Notes: generated by a model from the letters alone, not told the origin. 12,344 nt of DNA from an uncultured Campylobacter sp. (GCF_938045775.1 NZ_CALIBH010000107.1:1-12344), one strand, 5' to 3'. Positions 1 to 6,928 are shown, counted from the first letter of the stretch. Numbers and translations: made by a program.

Positions 1-2
1 CA

Positions 3-560
3 AATAGCGCCGCTTTGAGGCATATGGTGGGCATCCGCTCCGAGCTGGTCGAGAAGTACTCCAAATATTGCGATTTGGTGCTGGTTTCGGTGCCGCCTAC
101 AGGCTCTATCACCGGCACGTTCGAGGCTGCGGTTACCAAAAGTGGCAAGCCTTGCATCGTCATACCGCGCAAGCTGCAGGAGTTCAAGGCAGATAAAATT
201 TTAGTCTCGCTTACCGGCACTGCGGCGTCTGCGCGAGCGCTTGATAATTGGCTGGAGCTTTTGCAGCGCGCCAAGTCCGTCACCGTCATCACCGCAAACC
301 ACTACCTTCAAGAGGGCATCCCCGAAACGAAGCGCCGAATAAGCGATTATTTGGCTCTGCACGACGTTAATATCGATGCTTTCGAGACGCTAAACGCAGA
401 CGGCAAGATCCCTGGGCAGGTGCTGCTAGAGTACGCCGACGCAGGCGATTTCGATCTAATCGTCGCGGGCTTGCACTCAGACAGCGGCATAAAAGAGATA
501 TTCCTAGGTGGCGCGTCGAAATACTTCCTGCAAAAGACTAAAATTCCGGTCTTAATGTAG
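3..560 (+). CDS. Universal stress protein (UspA family), C-terminal part, truncated by window edge
   Basis: The frame is open from the first bases of the window, so the true start lies outside; the TTG at 15 and ATG at 24 are probably internal codons. The first ~50 visible residues look like the end of one Usp fold (VLVSVPPTGS... ending in CIVIPRK). A second Usp-like fold begins at FKADKILVSLTGTAASARAL and ends with VAGLHSDSG...FLGGASKYFLQKTKIPVLM. That ending resembles the family's nucleotide-binding loop (G-x2-G-x9-G-S/T), but the second glycine appears to be Ser, so ATP binding is uncertain. The layout suggests a tandem two-domain Usp, a cytoplasmic stress protein of loosely defined function. 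No downstream partner is close: the next gene is 404 bases away. The family call is fairly firm; the tandem architecture is inferred from half a protein. Confidence 0.8.
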   Translation, partial: NSAALRHMVGIRSELVEKYSKYCDLVLVSVPPTGSITGTFEAAVTKSGKPCIVIPRKLQEFKADKILVSLTGTAASARALDNWLELLQRAKSVTVITANHYLQEGIPETKRRISDYLALHDVNIDAFETLNADGKIPGQVLLEYADAGDFDLIVAGLHSDSGIKEIFLGGASKYFLQKTKIPVLM

Positions 561-616
561 CTTGAGGCTTAGACGCCGTGTCGCGGCATATCGCCCGCAT
601 AGCGTCTAAGCTTAAG
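561..616 (+). terminator. Imperfect inverted repeat after the usp gene, possible terminator
   Basis: GCTTAGACGC at 567-576 pairs perfectly with GCGTCTAAGC at 602-611. Pairing continues outward (561-565 with 612-616, one G-T pair) after a bulge at 566. The 25-base loop can fold a small GCGG/CCGC stem of its own. It starts directly after the stop codon at 558-560. No clean T tract follows, so a classical Rho-independent terminator is not fully supported. Confidence 0.4.
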
Positions 617-964
617 TCGGCTTTTAAGCGCCGCAAGCTAAAGCTTAAATTTTAATCGGCTCGCCGCCATGACTTTGCTAGCCCCGCCCGCAGATCGTGC
701 AGTTATGCTTCTTGCGGATGAGTTGCGATTAATTTTATTGCTAGCTTTGCTAACGAGCCGCGCTTGCTTTGCTACGGCTAGCGGAAGCAAATATATCCGC
801 AACGAGCGGGGTTAGCGGTCGCGGCAAGCTCACCGGTCTATCTTTAAGCGCGCCGAGTTTGGAATTTCCATGCCTGCCGTTTCGACTGCATCGCAAAATT
901 TTGCATAAAATTTGCGCTTGAAATTTCTGTTTGCACGCTAAATTTTAAATTCCAAGGAGCGCAG
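617..964. other. Gene-free stretch upstream of the orphan ORF
   Basis: I find no convincing coding frame here. It contains a hairpin at 764-790 (TTGCTT...AAGCAA plus GCTA/TAGC, loop CGGC, one bulge), a perfect palindrome GCAAAATTTTGC at 893-904, and a possible weak -10 (TAAAAT, 906-911) before the 965 gene. The base composition changes from mixed to AT-rich toward 900. Nothing resembles a tRNA or a known RNA family. Confidence 0.4.
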
Positions 965-1420
965 ATGGCGTTTGAAAATGCAATTATCACAAAAGATGAT
1001 GATGAGAAGTATGGATTGAGTGAAATTTACTACAAATATAATCCATACTATGAGACTTTCATTAATGAATTACGATGGACTATCGATAGGGAGAGAGATT
1101 GCTGGGCTTGGTTTCTTTATAGCTTCCCAGGCTATGAATACGACCACGATTACGATACAAAGTCTATTTGGATATTATATCATAAAGGTGAAATTATAGA
1201 GATGATTATAGATCATGAGGTAAATATTAATAGGAAATTAGTTCCAGAGGAATTTCATAGGATTTGGAAACTCCTAGATTTAAAACCAAATCATACGCAA
1301 AGTCTTAATAAGCAAGATATTTTATGCCTGTTAAAAGAAATTTTAGAAGCATATAGGGACTGTGATTTGTGGAAACCGGAGCCGAATTATACTATGGAAC
1401 TTCAAGATCTAACTGATTGA
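965..1420 (+). CDS. Orphan acidic hypothetical protein, low GC, possibly acquired
   Basis: 151 residues, not recognised. The start is well supported: AAGGAG at 954-959 lies five bases before the ATG. The product is acidic and rich in aromatic residues (several Trp, many Tyr), with no signal peptide or membrane segment, so it is probably cytosolic. It opens with MAFENAIITKDDDEKYG and its C-terminal half contains a likely helix around LNKQDILCLLKEILEAYRDC. Hand counting gives about 33% GC against roughly 50% in neighbouring genes, and codon use is correspondingly A/T-ending, which points to horizontal acquisition. Small, acidic, aromatic-rich orphans of about 150 residues are common among immunity proteins of polymorphic toxin systems, but no toxin gene is visible and no family motif is seen; that role is speculation. 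Confidence 0.75.
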   Translation: MAFENAIITKDDDEKYGLSEIYYKYNPYYETFINELRWTIDRERDCWAWFLYSFPGYEYDHDYDTKSIWILYHKGEIIEMIIDHEVNINRKLVPEEFHRIWKLLDLKPNHTQSLNKQDILCLLKEILEAYRDCDLWKPEPNYTMELQDLTD

Positions 1421-1487
1421 GCTGCAAAATAGAGCTTTAAATTTAACTTCATTTTAGTCCCGCATAAAATCAAATTTCATAGAATTC

Positions 1488-1546
1488 TAGAATTTCGCAA
1501 AATTTTGAAATTCTAAAATTCCAAAATCCTATAATTTCAAAATTTT
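1488..1546. terminator. Overlapping inverted repeats between convergent genes, likely bidirectional terminator
   Basis: Two mutually exclusive stems can be read. TAGAATTTC (1488-1496) pairs with GAAATTCTA (1507-1515). AAAATTTTGAAATT (1499-1512) pairs perfectly over 14 bases with AATTTCAAAATTTT (1533-1546), with a 20-base spacer. The zone lies between the plus-strand orphan ORF ending at 1420 and the minus-strand antiporter ending at 1558, where termination from both sides is expected. Because the region is very AT-rich, stem stability is modest. Confidence 0.5.
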
Positions 1547-1557
1547 AAATTCCCGCC

Positions 1558-2697
1558 CTAAAATTTCTTGTAAATAAAATTTATCAAAATCATCGACGCG
1601 AGCGCCTCTATGAGCGAGGCAATGATCATCGCGAAGTATATCTCTTGCGATATCGCGGCGGTGGAGTAAAAAAGCGTCGCCGTGGCGATGACGAGGGTTA
1701 ACGGCATAGATAACGATAGCGCGAAAAGCACCGCACCTTTGCGCCCCAGAGTGCTTAAAAACGTAGCGCTCGCAAGCAGTCTGATACCAAACATCAGCGC
1801 CGCTAGGCTTACGGCAAAGCTCATCACTCCGGGCATAAGGAGCGCTTCTAGCTTGATCACGGCTCCGGTGTGTATGAAAAATATCGGCACCAAAAAGCCA
1901 AAGCCGAACGACGATAGTTTCTCGATGAGGTCGTCCTTGTGAGAGAAAAAGGTCGGCAGAAATGTGCCTGCGATGAAGGCGCCGATGACGACCTCAAGCC
2001 CCAAAAGCATCACTCCGGCGCAGATGAGGCAAAACAGCGCCATCGCAAATCGCACGTCCTTTTCGTTTTTGTCGTATTTGGGCATGATGACCGTTTTTAG
2101 CGCGGGGAACCACCAAAATAAAATTTCAAGCCCTTTAAAAACCGCCAAGGCTGCCACGGAAAAGCCCAAAAGCGCGCCGATATGAAGCGCCATCTCCACG
2201 CCGAAGCCGTTTTTAAGGTAGATGCCGCCCACTGTGAGGGCGGCGATGCTGATGAGCTCGCCGATCACGCCCGCGGGCATCGCGAGATTGAGCCACGCTT
2301 GATCCTTGCCGTATTCCTTATACAGCGCCGAAAGCAGCCCGACGCTCATCAGAGGTGCGGCGATGATAAGCATCTGCGGCAGTTCAAACACCCAAACCGC
2401 AAGCGCGCTTAGGATATAAAGTAGCGCCAAAAAGATTAGGATTAGCCGCAAAATTTTGCGCGGCATCGCAAGCAGCGCGCGGAAATCCACCTCGCAGCCC
2501 GCCAAAAACATAAGGTAGCAAAAGCCGATCTGAGCGGCTAGATCGAAGGTCGCGCTTGGCGGCAAAAGCCCTAAATTTGCGGCTATGATGCCAAGCATGA
2601 TCTCCATAGGCGAGAGCGGAATTCTAGCTAGGCTAGCCAAAAAGGGCGAAGCAAAGATCAAAAACGATAGCGCGATTAGGACGTAAATTTCATTCAT
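1558..2697 (-). CDS. Cation:proton antiporter, CPA2 (KefB/Na+-H+ exchanger) membrane domain
   Basis: 379 very hydrophobic residues with about 11-13 membrane segments, spanning the inner membrane. This is the membrane half of a CPA2 exchanger, exchanging H+ for Na+ or K+. Family-like elements are FLAGCEVDF (64-72), the amphipathic stretch MPAGVIGELISIAAL (140-154), LEVVIGAFIAGTFLPTFF followed by LVPIFFIHTGAVI, and a C-terminal LSMPLTLVIATAT. Where classical CPA2 members carry Asp (ND, DD or QD) in the transport centre, this protein seems to have Gly146-Glu147. There is no C-terminal TrkA-N/RCK domain, so it is shorter than KefB/KefC and lacks their nucleotide regulation. The ATG at 2697 overlaps the end of a small ORF by eight bases, and GAGG lies nine bases upstream. 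It is last in the minus-strand operon. The transported ion cannot be read from sequence. Confidence 0.87.
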   Translation of the reverse strand: MNEIYVLIALSFLIFASPFLASLARIPLSPMEIMLGIIAANLGLLPPSATFDLAAQIGFCYLMFLAGCEVDFRALLAMPRKILRLILIFLALLYILSALAVWVFELPQMLIIAAPLMSVGLLSALYKEYGKDQAWLNLAMPAGVIGELISIAALTVGGIYLKNGFGVEMALHIGALLGFSVAALAVFKGLEILFWWFPALKTVIMPKYDKNEKDVRFAMALFCLICAGVMLLGLEVVIGAFIAGTFLPTFFSHKDDLIEKLSSFGFGFLVPIFFIHTGAVIKLEALLMPGVMSFAVSLAALMFGIRLLASATFLSTLGRKGAVLFALSLSMPLTLVIATATLFYSTAAISQEIYFAMIIASLIEALASMILINFIYKKF

Positions 2698-2800
2698 ATG
2701 CTTTGGCCTCGCATCCTTTTAGATTTTCTCCGCACTGCTTTAGAATTTTTTCGCATCTTTCTAGCATTTTCTCTGGCTGCCCAGGGGCTTTTCGTATCAT
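2690..2800 (-). CDS. Small 36-residue protein built of Cys-containing heptads
   Basis: This ORF begins with ATG at 2800-2798, one base after the phosphoesterase stop, and ends with TGA at 2692-2690, overlapping the antiporter start by eight bases. Its ribosome site is the best in the window: AAGGAGG (minus strand of 2808-2814), seven bases from the ATG. After an eight-residue opening (MIRKAPGQ), residues 9-36 divide exactly into four heptads. Cys occupies heptad position 1 in the last three (C16, C23, C30), Leu occupies position 5 in the first three (L13, L20, L27), and Glu/Lys dominate elsewhere. This is a 4-3 pattern fit for a short amphipathic helix or coiled coil. At DNA level these are imperfect 21-bp tandem units. 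No signal peptide or known family. It could be a translated coupling leader for the antiporter rather than a functional peptide. Confidence 0.55.
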   Translation of the reverse strand: MIRKAPGQPEKMLERCEKILKQCGENLKGCEAKAYE

Positions 2801-2801
2801 T

Positions 2802-4010
2802 TTAAGACCTCCTTTCGGTCGCTTTATAGTTCTTTGCGCTGCGAACGGAGACGAAATATGCGCAATTTTCGCTCTTGCACCACAACACAGACAAATCGAA
2901 AAGCCGCTTTTTGCGCCCGCAAATCTCGTCCGGATTTAGCACGAGCGCGCCGTTTTTATCTATCGCCACGGCGAAAAAATGGGTGTGGCCGTAAATTTTG
3001 ATAGTTGAAATTCTATCCGCGCCACACTGGCACAAACCCCGATTTTTACCTTCGCCGCTTGTATTGGGGCTCAAACTCGCGGTCAAATTTGAGTTCAAGT
3101 TTGGTGCGGCTAAATTTGCACACGAGTTCGGCGCGACTAAATTTGCGCTTAAACTCGGCGCCGTTAAATTTACTGCGCGATCCACACTGAAGCTTGCTTT
3201 AGAGTTCATATCTGGGCTCATATCAGCGGCCAAATTCGCGCTTGCATTTGAGTTTAAATTTACGTTCGTGCCCGAAGCGAGGTCCGCGCCTAAGTCTAAA
3301 TTTACGTTTGAGTTCGCGCCCACATTCAAGCCCAAGCTCGCATTTAGACTTGCGTACTGCCCGCTTTTTAAATTTGCGCTCGCGCTACTTATGTTTTTAA
3401 AATTTGCATCTGTGCGGCGCGCGCCGTTTAAAATTTTATCTGCACTCGCAGTATTAAAATTTGAGTTTAAATTTACCGAGCAAGCCGTCGCTTTAGAATT
3501 TGCGATTAAAATTTCCCCGCGATACGCGCTGCGGTTTGAGCCTAAATTCAGGTCGCTGTTTGCTTCGTCGCTAAAGCCCGAATTTTTGACTAGGCCCGCG
3601 CCGCAATCCCTGCGAAAATTTACCGCGCGATCCGCATCGGCGCCGGAGCTAGAATCCGCACCCAAATCCGCATCTAAATTTAACCCGTCTGCTTCGTTTT
3701 GCGCTACGGGCTCCTCGTCAAAGAGATAAAACGGATGGTGCATTATTTTTAGTCGTAGTCCCGTAAACTCCGTGCAAAAGGGCTCATCGTGCAGGTTAAA
3801 CTCATTTTTTAGCTCCGCAAGCGCTTCGTCGTTGTTGCCAAGAACTGCAAAGTAGGGCTTGCCGCTTTGTCGCAAAAGCCGCAGCGTCTCGCTCTCGACG
3901 ATGTCGCCCGCGTGCACGAGCAGGTCCGCTCCTCGCGCGAGCAGCCACTCTATGGCGCTGGCAGCGACCTTTGTTTCGCGATGAGAGTCCGAGATGACGC
4001 CTATTATCAA
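2802..4010 (-). CDS. YfcE/MJ0936-type metallophosphoesterase with a ~230-residue low-complexity insertion
   Basis: The flanks are a calcineurin-like phosphodiesterase: D8-S-H10 (ISDSH), AGD at 34-36, GNND at 58-61, H91/H92 after a hydrophobic strand, then GHTH at 341-344 and a degenerate NPDEICGRKK where NPGS is usual. These are the metal-binding residues of the dimetal site, so the enzyme may be active on phosphodiesters; the substrate is unknown. Family members are usually about 160-185 residues. Here roughly residues 98-332, between the MHH strand and the GHTH strand, are Asn/Ala/Ser/Leu/Asp-rich low complexity (NLNSN, LGAD, ANLxAP) without predicted fold. Removing it leaves about 170 residues, the normal size. 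The start is TTG at 4010, overlapping the topA stop as TTGA; an in-frame stop lies five codons further up and there is no ATG nearby, so coupling to topA is likely. The long open frame on the opposite strand is a shadow. Confidence 0.85.
   Translation of the reverse strand: MIIGVISDSHRETKVAASAIEWLLARGADLLVHAGDIVESETLRLLRQSGKPYFAVLGNNDEALAELKNEFNLHDEPFCTEFTGLRLKIMHHPFYLFDEEPVAQNEADGLNLDADLGADSSSGADADRAVNFRRDCGAGLVKNSGFSDEANSDLNLGSNRSAYRGEILIANSKATACSVNLNSNFNTASADKILNGARRTDANFKNISSASANLKSGQYASLNASLGLNVGANSNVNLDLGADLASGTNVNLNSNASANLAADMSPDMNSKASFSVDRAVNLTAPSLSANLVAPNSCANLAAPNLNSNLTASLSPNTSGEGKNRGLCQCGADRISTIKIYGHTHFFAVAIDKNGALVLNPDEICGRKKRLFDLSVLWCKSENCAYFVSVRSAKNYKATERRS
2808..2814 (-). promoter_or_regulatory. 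Perfect Shine-Dalgarno site (AAGGAGG) for the small ORF
   Basis: AAGGAGG on the minus strand lies inside the last codons of the phosphoesterase gene and seven bases (TCTTAAA) from the ATG at 2800. The strength and spacing of this site decide that the small ORF is likely translated. Confidence 0.65.
3076..3183 (-). repeat. Four tandem 27-bp units inside the phosphoesterase insertion
   Basis: The word AAATTT recurs exactly 27 bases apart at 3085, 3112, 3139 and 3166, each preceded by G/C-rich bases such as GCGGCT, GCGACT and GCCGTT. The units encode nine-residue repeats at about residues 276-311 (NLTAP..., NLVAP..., NLAAP...). Units are imperfect, so they are diverged rather than freshly duplicated. 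Looser relatives of the same words run through the rest of 3015-3715. Confidence 0.75.
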
Positions 4011-6238
4011 TCGATCTCTTCTTTAAGCTTGCACTGCGGACACTCGGCGAAATTACCTTTTTTCAGCTCTTTGCGGAGCATGTATGAGTTGCCGCACTGC
4101 GGGCACGCACGCGCAATCGGCGCGTAGTTGCTCACAAAGCCGCATTTGGGGTAGTTCGTGCAGCCGTAAAATTTGCCGCGTCTGGAGAAGCGCTCGACGA
4201 TCTCGCCGGTACCGCAGCTCGGGCACTTAACGCCGGTGGAGAGCAGCGGCTTTTTCTCCTTTGCCGCGCCCTCGATTTTGCGCGAGTATTTGCACTTCGG
4301 ATAGCCCTCGCAAGCGATAAACTCGCCGTATCTGCCCTTGCGTTTGATCAAATTTTTACCGCATTGCGGACATTTCTCATCTAACACTTCGGGCGCCGCC
4401 TTCTCCTCGCTCGCCCCCTCGGCGCTAGCGTCCGCGTTTCGCGAGTATTTGCATTTCGGATAGTTCGAGCAAGCGATGAACTCGCCGAACCTGCCCTGCC
4501 TCTTAAGTAGCTCGCCGCCGCAGTTCGGGCATGCTTCGCCGATCTTTTCGGCTAGTTTTTGGCTTGCGATCGACGTTTTTCCTTTGGCGATCTCGTCCAT
4601 AAAAGGGTAGTAAAAATCTGCCAAAATTTGCTGCCAGTCCGCTTTGTTTTCGGCGATGTCGTCGAGCTTTTCTTCCATTTTGGAGGTAAACTCGCTATCG
4701 ACGATATTTTTAAAATTTTGCTCCAGCATCTTGGTGATCTTAAAGGCGATCTCGCTCGGCACCAGGTGCTTTTGCTCGATATTTACGTAGTTGCGCGTAG
4801 TAAGCAGCGAGATGGTAGGCGCATAGGTCGAGGGCCTGCCGATGCCTAGGCTTTCGAGCTTTTTGATGAGGCTCGCTTCCGAATAGCGCGCCGGCGGCTC
4901 GGTGAAGTGCTGCTGCGAGCTTAGGCTTTGCAGGCTCATCGCGTCGCCCGTATCGAAGTTCGGTAAAATTTTATCCTTATCCAGATCGCCGTAAGCCTTG
5001 TAAAATCCGTCAAATTCCACCTTGCGCCCGCTGATCTTAAATGCGCCCGCTTCGCCGCGCACGATGATCGTTTGGATCTGCGAGACGCTAGGGCTCATCT
5101 GCGAGGCTACGAAGCGGTTGTAGATGAGCGCGTAAAGGCGGTACTCGTCGCGAGGCAGTATTTTTTGCGCGAGCTCTGGAGTAAGCTTCAGATCGGTAGG
5201 CCTTATCGCTTCGTGCGCTTCCTGCGCGCCTTTACTTTTGGTGGCGTATAAATTCGGGCTTTTGGGCAGATATTTTTCGCCGAAGCGCTCGCCGATTAGC
5301 TCGCGAGCCGCCGCGATCGCTTCTTTAGCGATATTTAGCGAGTCGGTTCGCATGTAGGTGATCGCGCCGCCGTTTTTGGTATTGACGCCTTCGTAAAGGC
5401 TCTGCGCGAGGCTCATCGTCTTGCGCGGATTAAAGCCCAGAGCCGTGCTCGCCGCCTGCTGTAGCGTCGAGGTCATAAACGGCGGGTAGGGGTTCGTCTT
5501 GCGCGATTTGCTCTCGATACTCTCTACGCTAAATCTGTCTTTTTGCAGCGTCAGGACGATCTCGCTAGCCTGCGCCGCGTTTTTGACCGAGAGCTTTTCC
5601 ATTTTTTCGCCGCGAAATTCCACGAGTTCGGCTTCTAAGTCCTTTTTAAAAACCGCGTCGATGCTGTGAAATTCTACCGGTTTAAAATTTAAAATTTCGC
5701 GCTCGCGATCGACGACGATTTTAAGCGCGGCGCTTTGGACGCGACCCGCGCTTAAGCCGCGCTGGATCTTTAAATTTAAAAGCGGACTTAGCTTATAGCC
5801 CACGATGCGATCGAGCAGGCGGCGCGCTTGTTGAGCGTTTACGCTTGCGATATTGAGCTTGCGCGGCGAGCTTAGCGCATTTGAGATCGCGCTTTTGGTG
5901 ATCTCGTGAAATACGATGCGCGGCAGCTCCTGTGCCTGCTTGCCGATCGAAGCGGCGATATGATAGGCGATCGCCTCGCCCTCGCGGTCCTCGTCCGTCG
6001 CGAGATAAATTTGATCCGCCTTTTTGGCGAGCGTCTTTATCTGCTTTACGATCTGATCGTGATCGGCGCTGATTTCGTATTCGGGCTCGAAGCTTTTATC
6101 TTTGATTTTAATGCCGAATTTTTTCTGCGGCAGATCGCGGATATGGCCTTTAGACGCGATTACGTCGTAATTGTCGCCTAAGAAATTTTTGATCGTTTTG
6201 GCTTTTGCGGGAGATTCTACGATGATTAAATTTTTCAT
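4007..6238 (-). CDS. topA: DNA topoisomerase I
   Basis: 743 residues, type IA topoisomerase that relaxes negative supercoils by passing strands through a transient single-strand break. The N-terminal Toprim domain has LIIVESPAKAKTI (4-16, acidic Glu8) and TDEDREG at 81-87, the Mg2+ motif. The active-site tyrosine is Tyr295 in ITYMRTDS. Around 159-178 is the QRGLSAGRVQSAAL segment typical of the family. The C-terminus carries four Cys4 zinc ribbons: CPNCGG, CPQCGK, CPSCGT and CPQCGN, each closed by a CSNYPKC-like or CPQC pair. The length is usual for Campylobacter and shorter than the 865-residue E. coli enzyme. AAAGGA precedes the ATG, which lies three bases after the dcd stop. The stop overlaps the TTG start of the phosphoesterase. 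No missing catalytic residue is seen. Confidence 0.97.
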   Translation of the reverse strand: MKNLIIVESPAKAKTIKNFLGDNYDVIASKGHIRDLPQKKFGIKIKDKSFEPEYEISADHDQIVKQIKTLAKKADQIYLATDEDREGEAIAYHIAASIGKQAQELPRIVFHEITKSAISNALSSPRKLNIASVNAQQARRLLDRIVGYKLSPLLNLKIQRGLSAGRVQSAALKIVVDREREILNFKPVEFHSIDAVFKKDLEAELVEFRGEKMEKLSVKNAAQASEIVLTLQKDRFSVESIESKSRKTNPYPPFMTSTLQQAASTALGFNPRKTMSLAQSLYEGVNTKNGGAITYMRTDSLNIAKEAIAAARELIGERFGEKYLPKSPNLYATKSKGAQEAHEAIRPTDLKLTPELAQKILPRDEYRLYALIYNRFVASQMSPSVSQIQTIIVRGEAGAFKISGRKVEFDGFYKAYGDLDKDKILPNFDTGDAMSLQSLSSQQHFTEPPARYSEASLIKKLESLGIGRPSTYAPTISLLTTRNYVNIEQKHLVPSEIAFKITKMLEQNFKNIVDSEFTSKMEEKLDDIAENKADWQQILADFYYPFMDEIAKGKTSIASQKLAEKIGEACPNCGGELLKRQGRFGEFIACSNYPKCKYSRNADASAEGASEEKAAPEVLDEKCPQCGKNLIKRKGRYGEFIACEGYPKCKYSRKIEGAAKEKKPLLSTGVKCPSCGTGEIVERFSRRGKFYGCTNYPKCGFVSNYAPIARACPQCGNSYMLRKELKKGNFAECPQCKLKEEID

Positions 6239-6241
6239 TGT

Positions 6242-6805
6242 TTAATCCTTTAGAATTCTAGGCAGCGTGATGCCCTTTTGGCTTTGGTATTTGCCCTTTT
6301 TGTCGCAGTAGCTCACCTCGCACGGCTCATCCCCTTGCAGAAACAAAACCTGCGCGATTCCTTCGTTCGCGTAAATTTTTGCAGGCAGCGGCGTGGTGTT
6401 AGAGATTTCAATCGTGATGTGCCCCTCAAAGCCCGGCTCAAACGGCGTTACGTTTACGATGATGCCGCAGCGCGCGTAGGTGCTTTTGCCCAGACAGATC
6501 GCAAGCACGTCGCGCGGCATTTTGAAGTATTCGATGGTGCGCGCTAACGCGAAGGAATTCGGCGGTACGATGCAGACGTCGCCCTCAAAATCCACGACGT
6601 TTTTTGCGTCGAAATTTTTAGGATCGACGACCGTTCCGCCGACGTTTGTAAAAATTTTAAATTCGCGCGCTACGCGTATGTCGTATCCGTAGCTGGAAAG
6701 TCCGTAGCTAACGACGCCGCGACCGATATTTTCCTCGCAAAAGGGCGCTATCATATCGTGCTGCTGCGACATCTGTCTGATCCATTTATCGCTTTTCAGT
6801 CCCAT
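6242..6805 (-). CDS. dcd: dCTP deaminase
   Basis: 187 residues, close to the 193 of E. coli Dcd. It deaminates dCTP to dUTP in the cytosol, supplying dUMP for thymidylate synthesis. Visible family blocks are SSYGYDIRVA (37-46), GKSTYARCG (106-114, containing the Ser and Arg expected at the active site), FEPGFEGHITIEISN (122-136, with Glu133 aligning with the catalytic Glu of LEFYN in E. coli) and the C-terminal GKYQSQKGITLPRI (171-184). AAGGA lies seven bases before the ATG. It is first in the minus-strand operon and only three bases separate it from topA. It may be monofunctional; a bifunctional deaminase/dUTPase cannot be excluded by eye. Confidence 0.96.
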   Translation of the reverse strand: MGLKSDKWIRQMSQQHDMIAPFCEENIGRGVVSYGLSSYGYDIRVAREFKIFTNVGGTVVDPKNFDAKNVVDFEGDVCIVPPNSFALARTIEYFKMPRDVLAICLGKSTYARCGIIVNVTPFEPGFEGHITIEISNTTPLPAKIYANEGIAQVLFLQGDEPCEVSYCDKKGKYQSQKGITLPRILKD

Positions 6806-6839
6806 AAAATTTCCTTAAAATAATCAAAATTTTTCGCGC

Positions 6840-6848
6840 ATTATAGCA
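6840..6848 (-). promoter_or_regulatory. Extended -10 promoter for the dcd-topA operon
   Basis: The minus strand reads TGCTATAAT, a perfect TATAAT with an extended TG, 34 bases before the dcd ATG. T-rich sequence lies upstream and there is no obvious -35, as is usual for Campylobacter sigma-70 promoters. Transcription would start near 6833. Confidence 0.65.
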
Positions 6849-6892
6849 GCAAAATAAAATATAATAAAAATTTTATGCTAGAATTTTGCTTA

Positions 6893-6906
6893 AATTATAA
6901 AAATTT
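6893..6906 (+). promoter_or_regulatory. Probable promoter of the asparaginase gene
   Basis: TATAAA at 6896-6901 lies within AATTATAAAAATTT, 27 bases before the ATG at 6929. The identical 14-base string occurs before accB (8305-8318). No clear -35 is seen, which fits Campylobacter. Confidence 0.5.
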
Positions 6907-6928
6907 TATCACTTTTTAAGGAGCAACT

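Noticed and set aside
893..904. Palindrome GCAAAATTTTGC as an operator
   Set aside because: AAAATTTT-centred palindromes are frequent in this AT-rich style of sequence, and no second copy or regulator is nearby to support a binding site.
561..964. Possible small RNA or tRNA in the gap, suggested by the hairpins at 567-611 and 764-790
   Set aside because: No cloverleaf, no TTCGA-type T loop and no CCA-like end; the hairpins alone do not identify an RNA gene.
1682..2412. Chain of plus-strand open frames across the antiporter
   Set aside because: The minus strand encodes one continuous membrane protein with family motifs; the others are low-quality shadows.
3076..3183. CRISPR-like array suggested by regular 27-base spacing
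   Set aside because: Units are contiguous, imperfect and keep a protein frame; there are no conserved repeats separated by unique spacers and no cas genes.
2998..3729. A 243-codon plus-strand open frame opposite the phosphoesterase insertion, rich in KF/EF repeats
   Set aside because: The minus frame continues into conserved catalytic motifs on both sides. The plus frame is open only because the repeat words contain no stops in that frame, and it has no ribosome site or recognisable domain.
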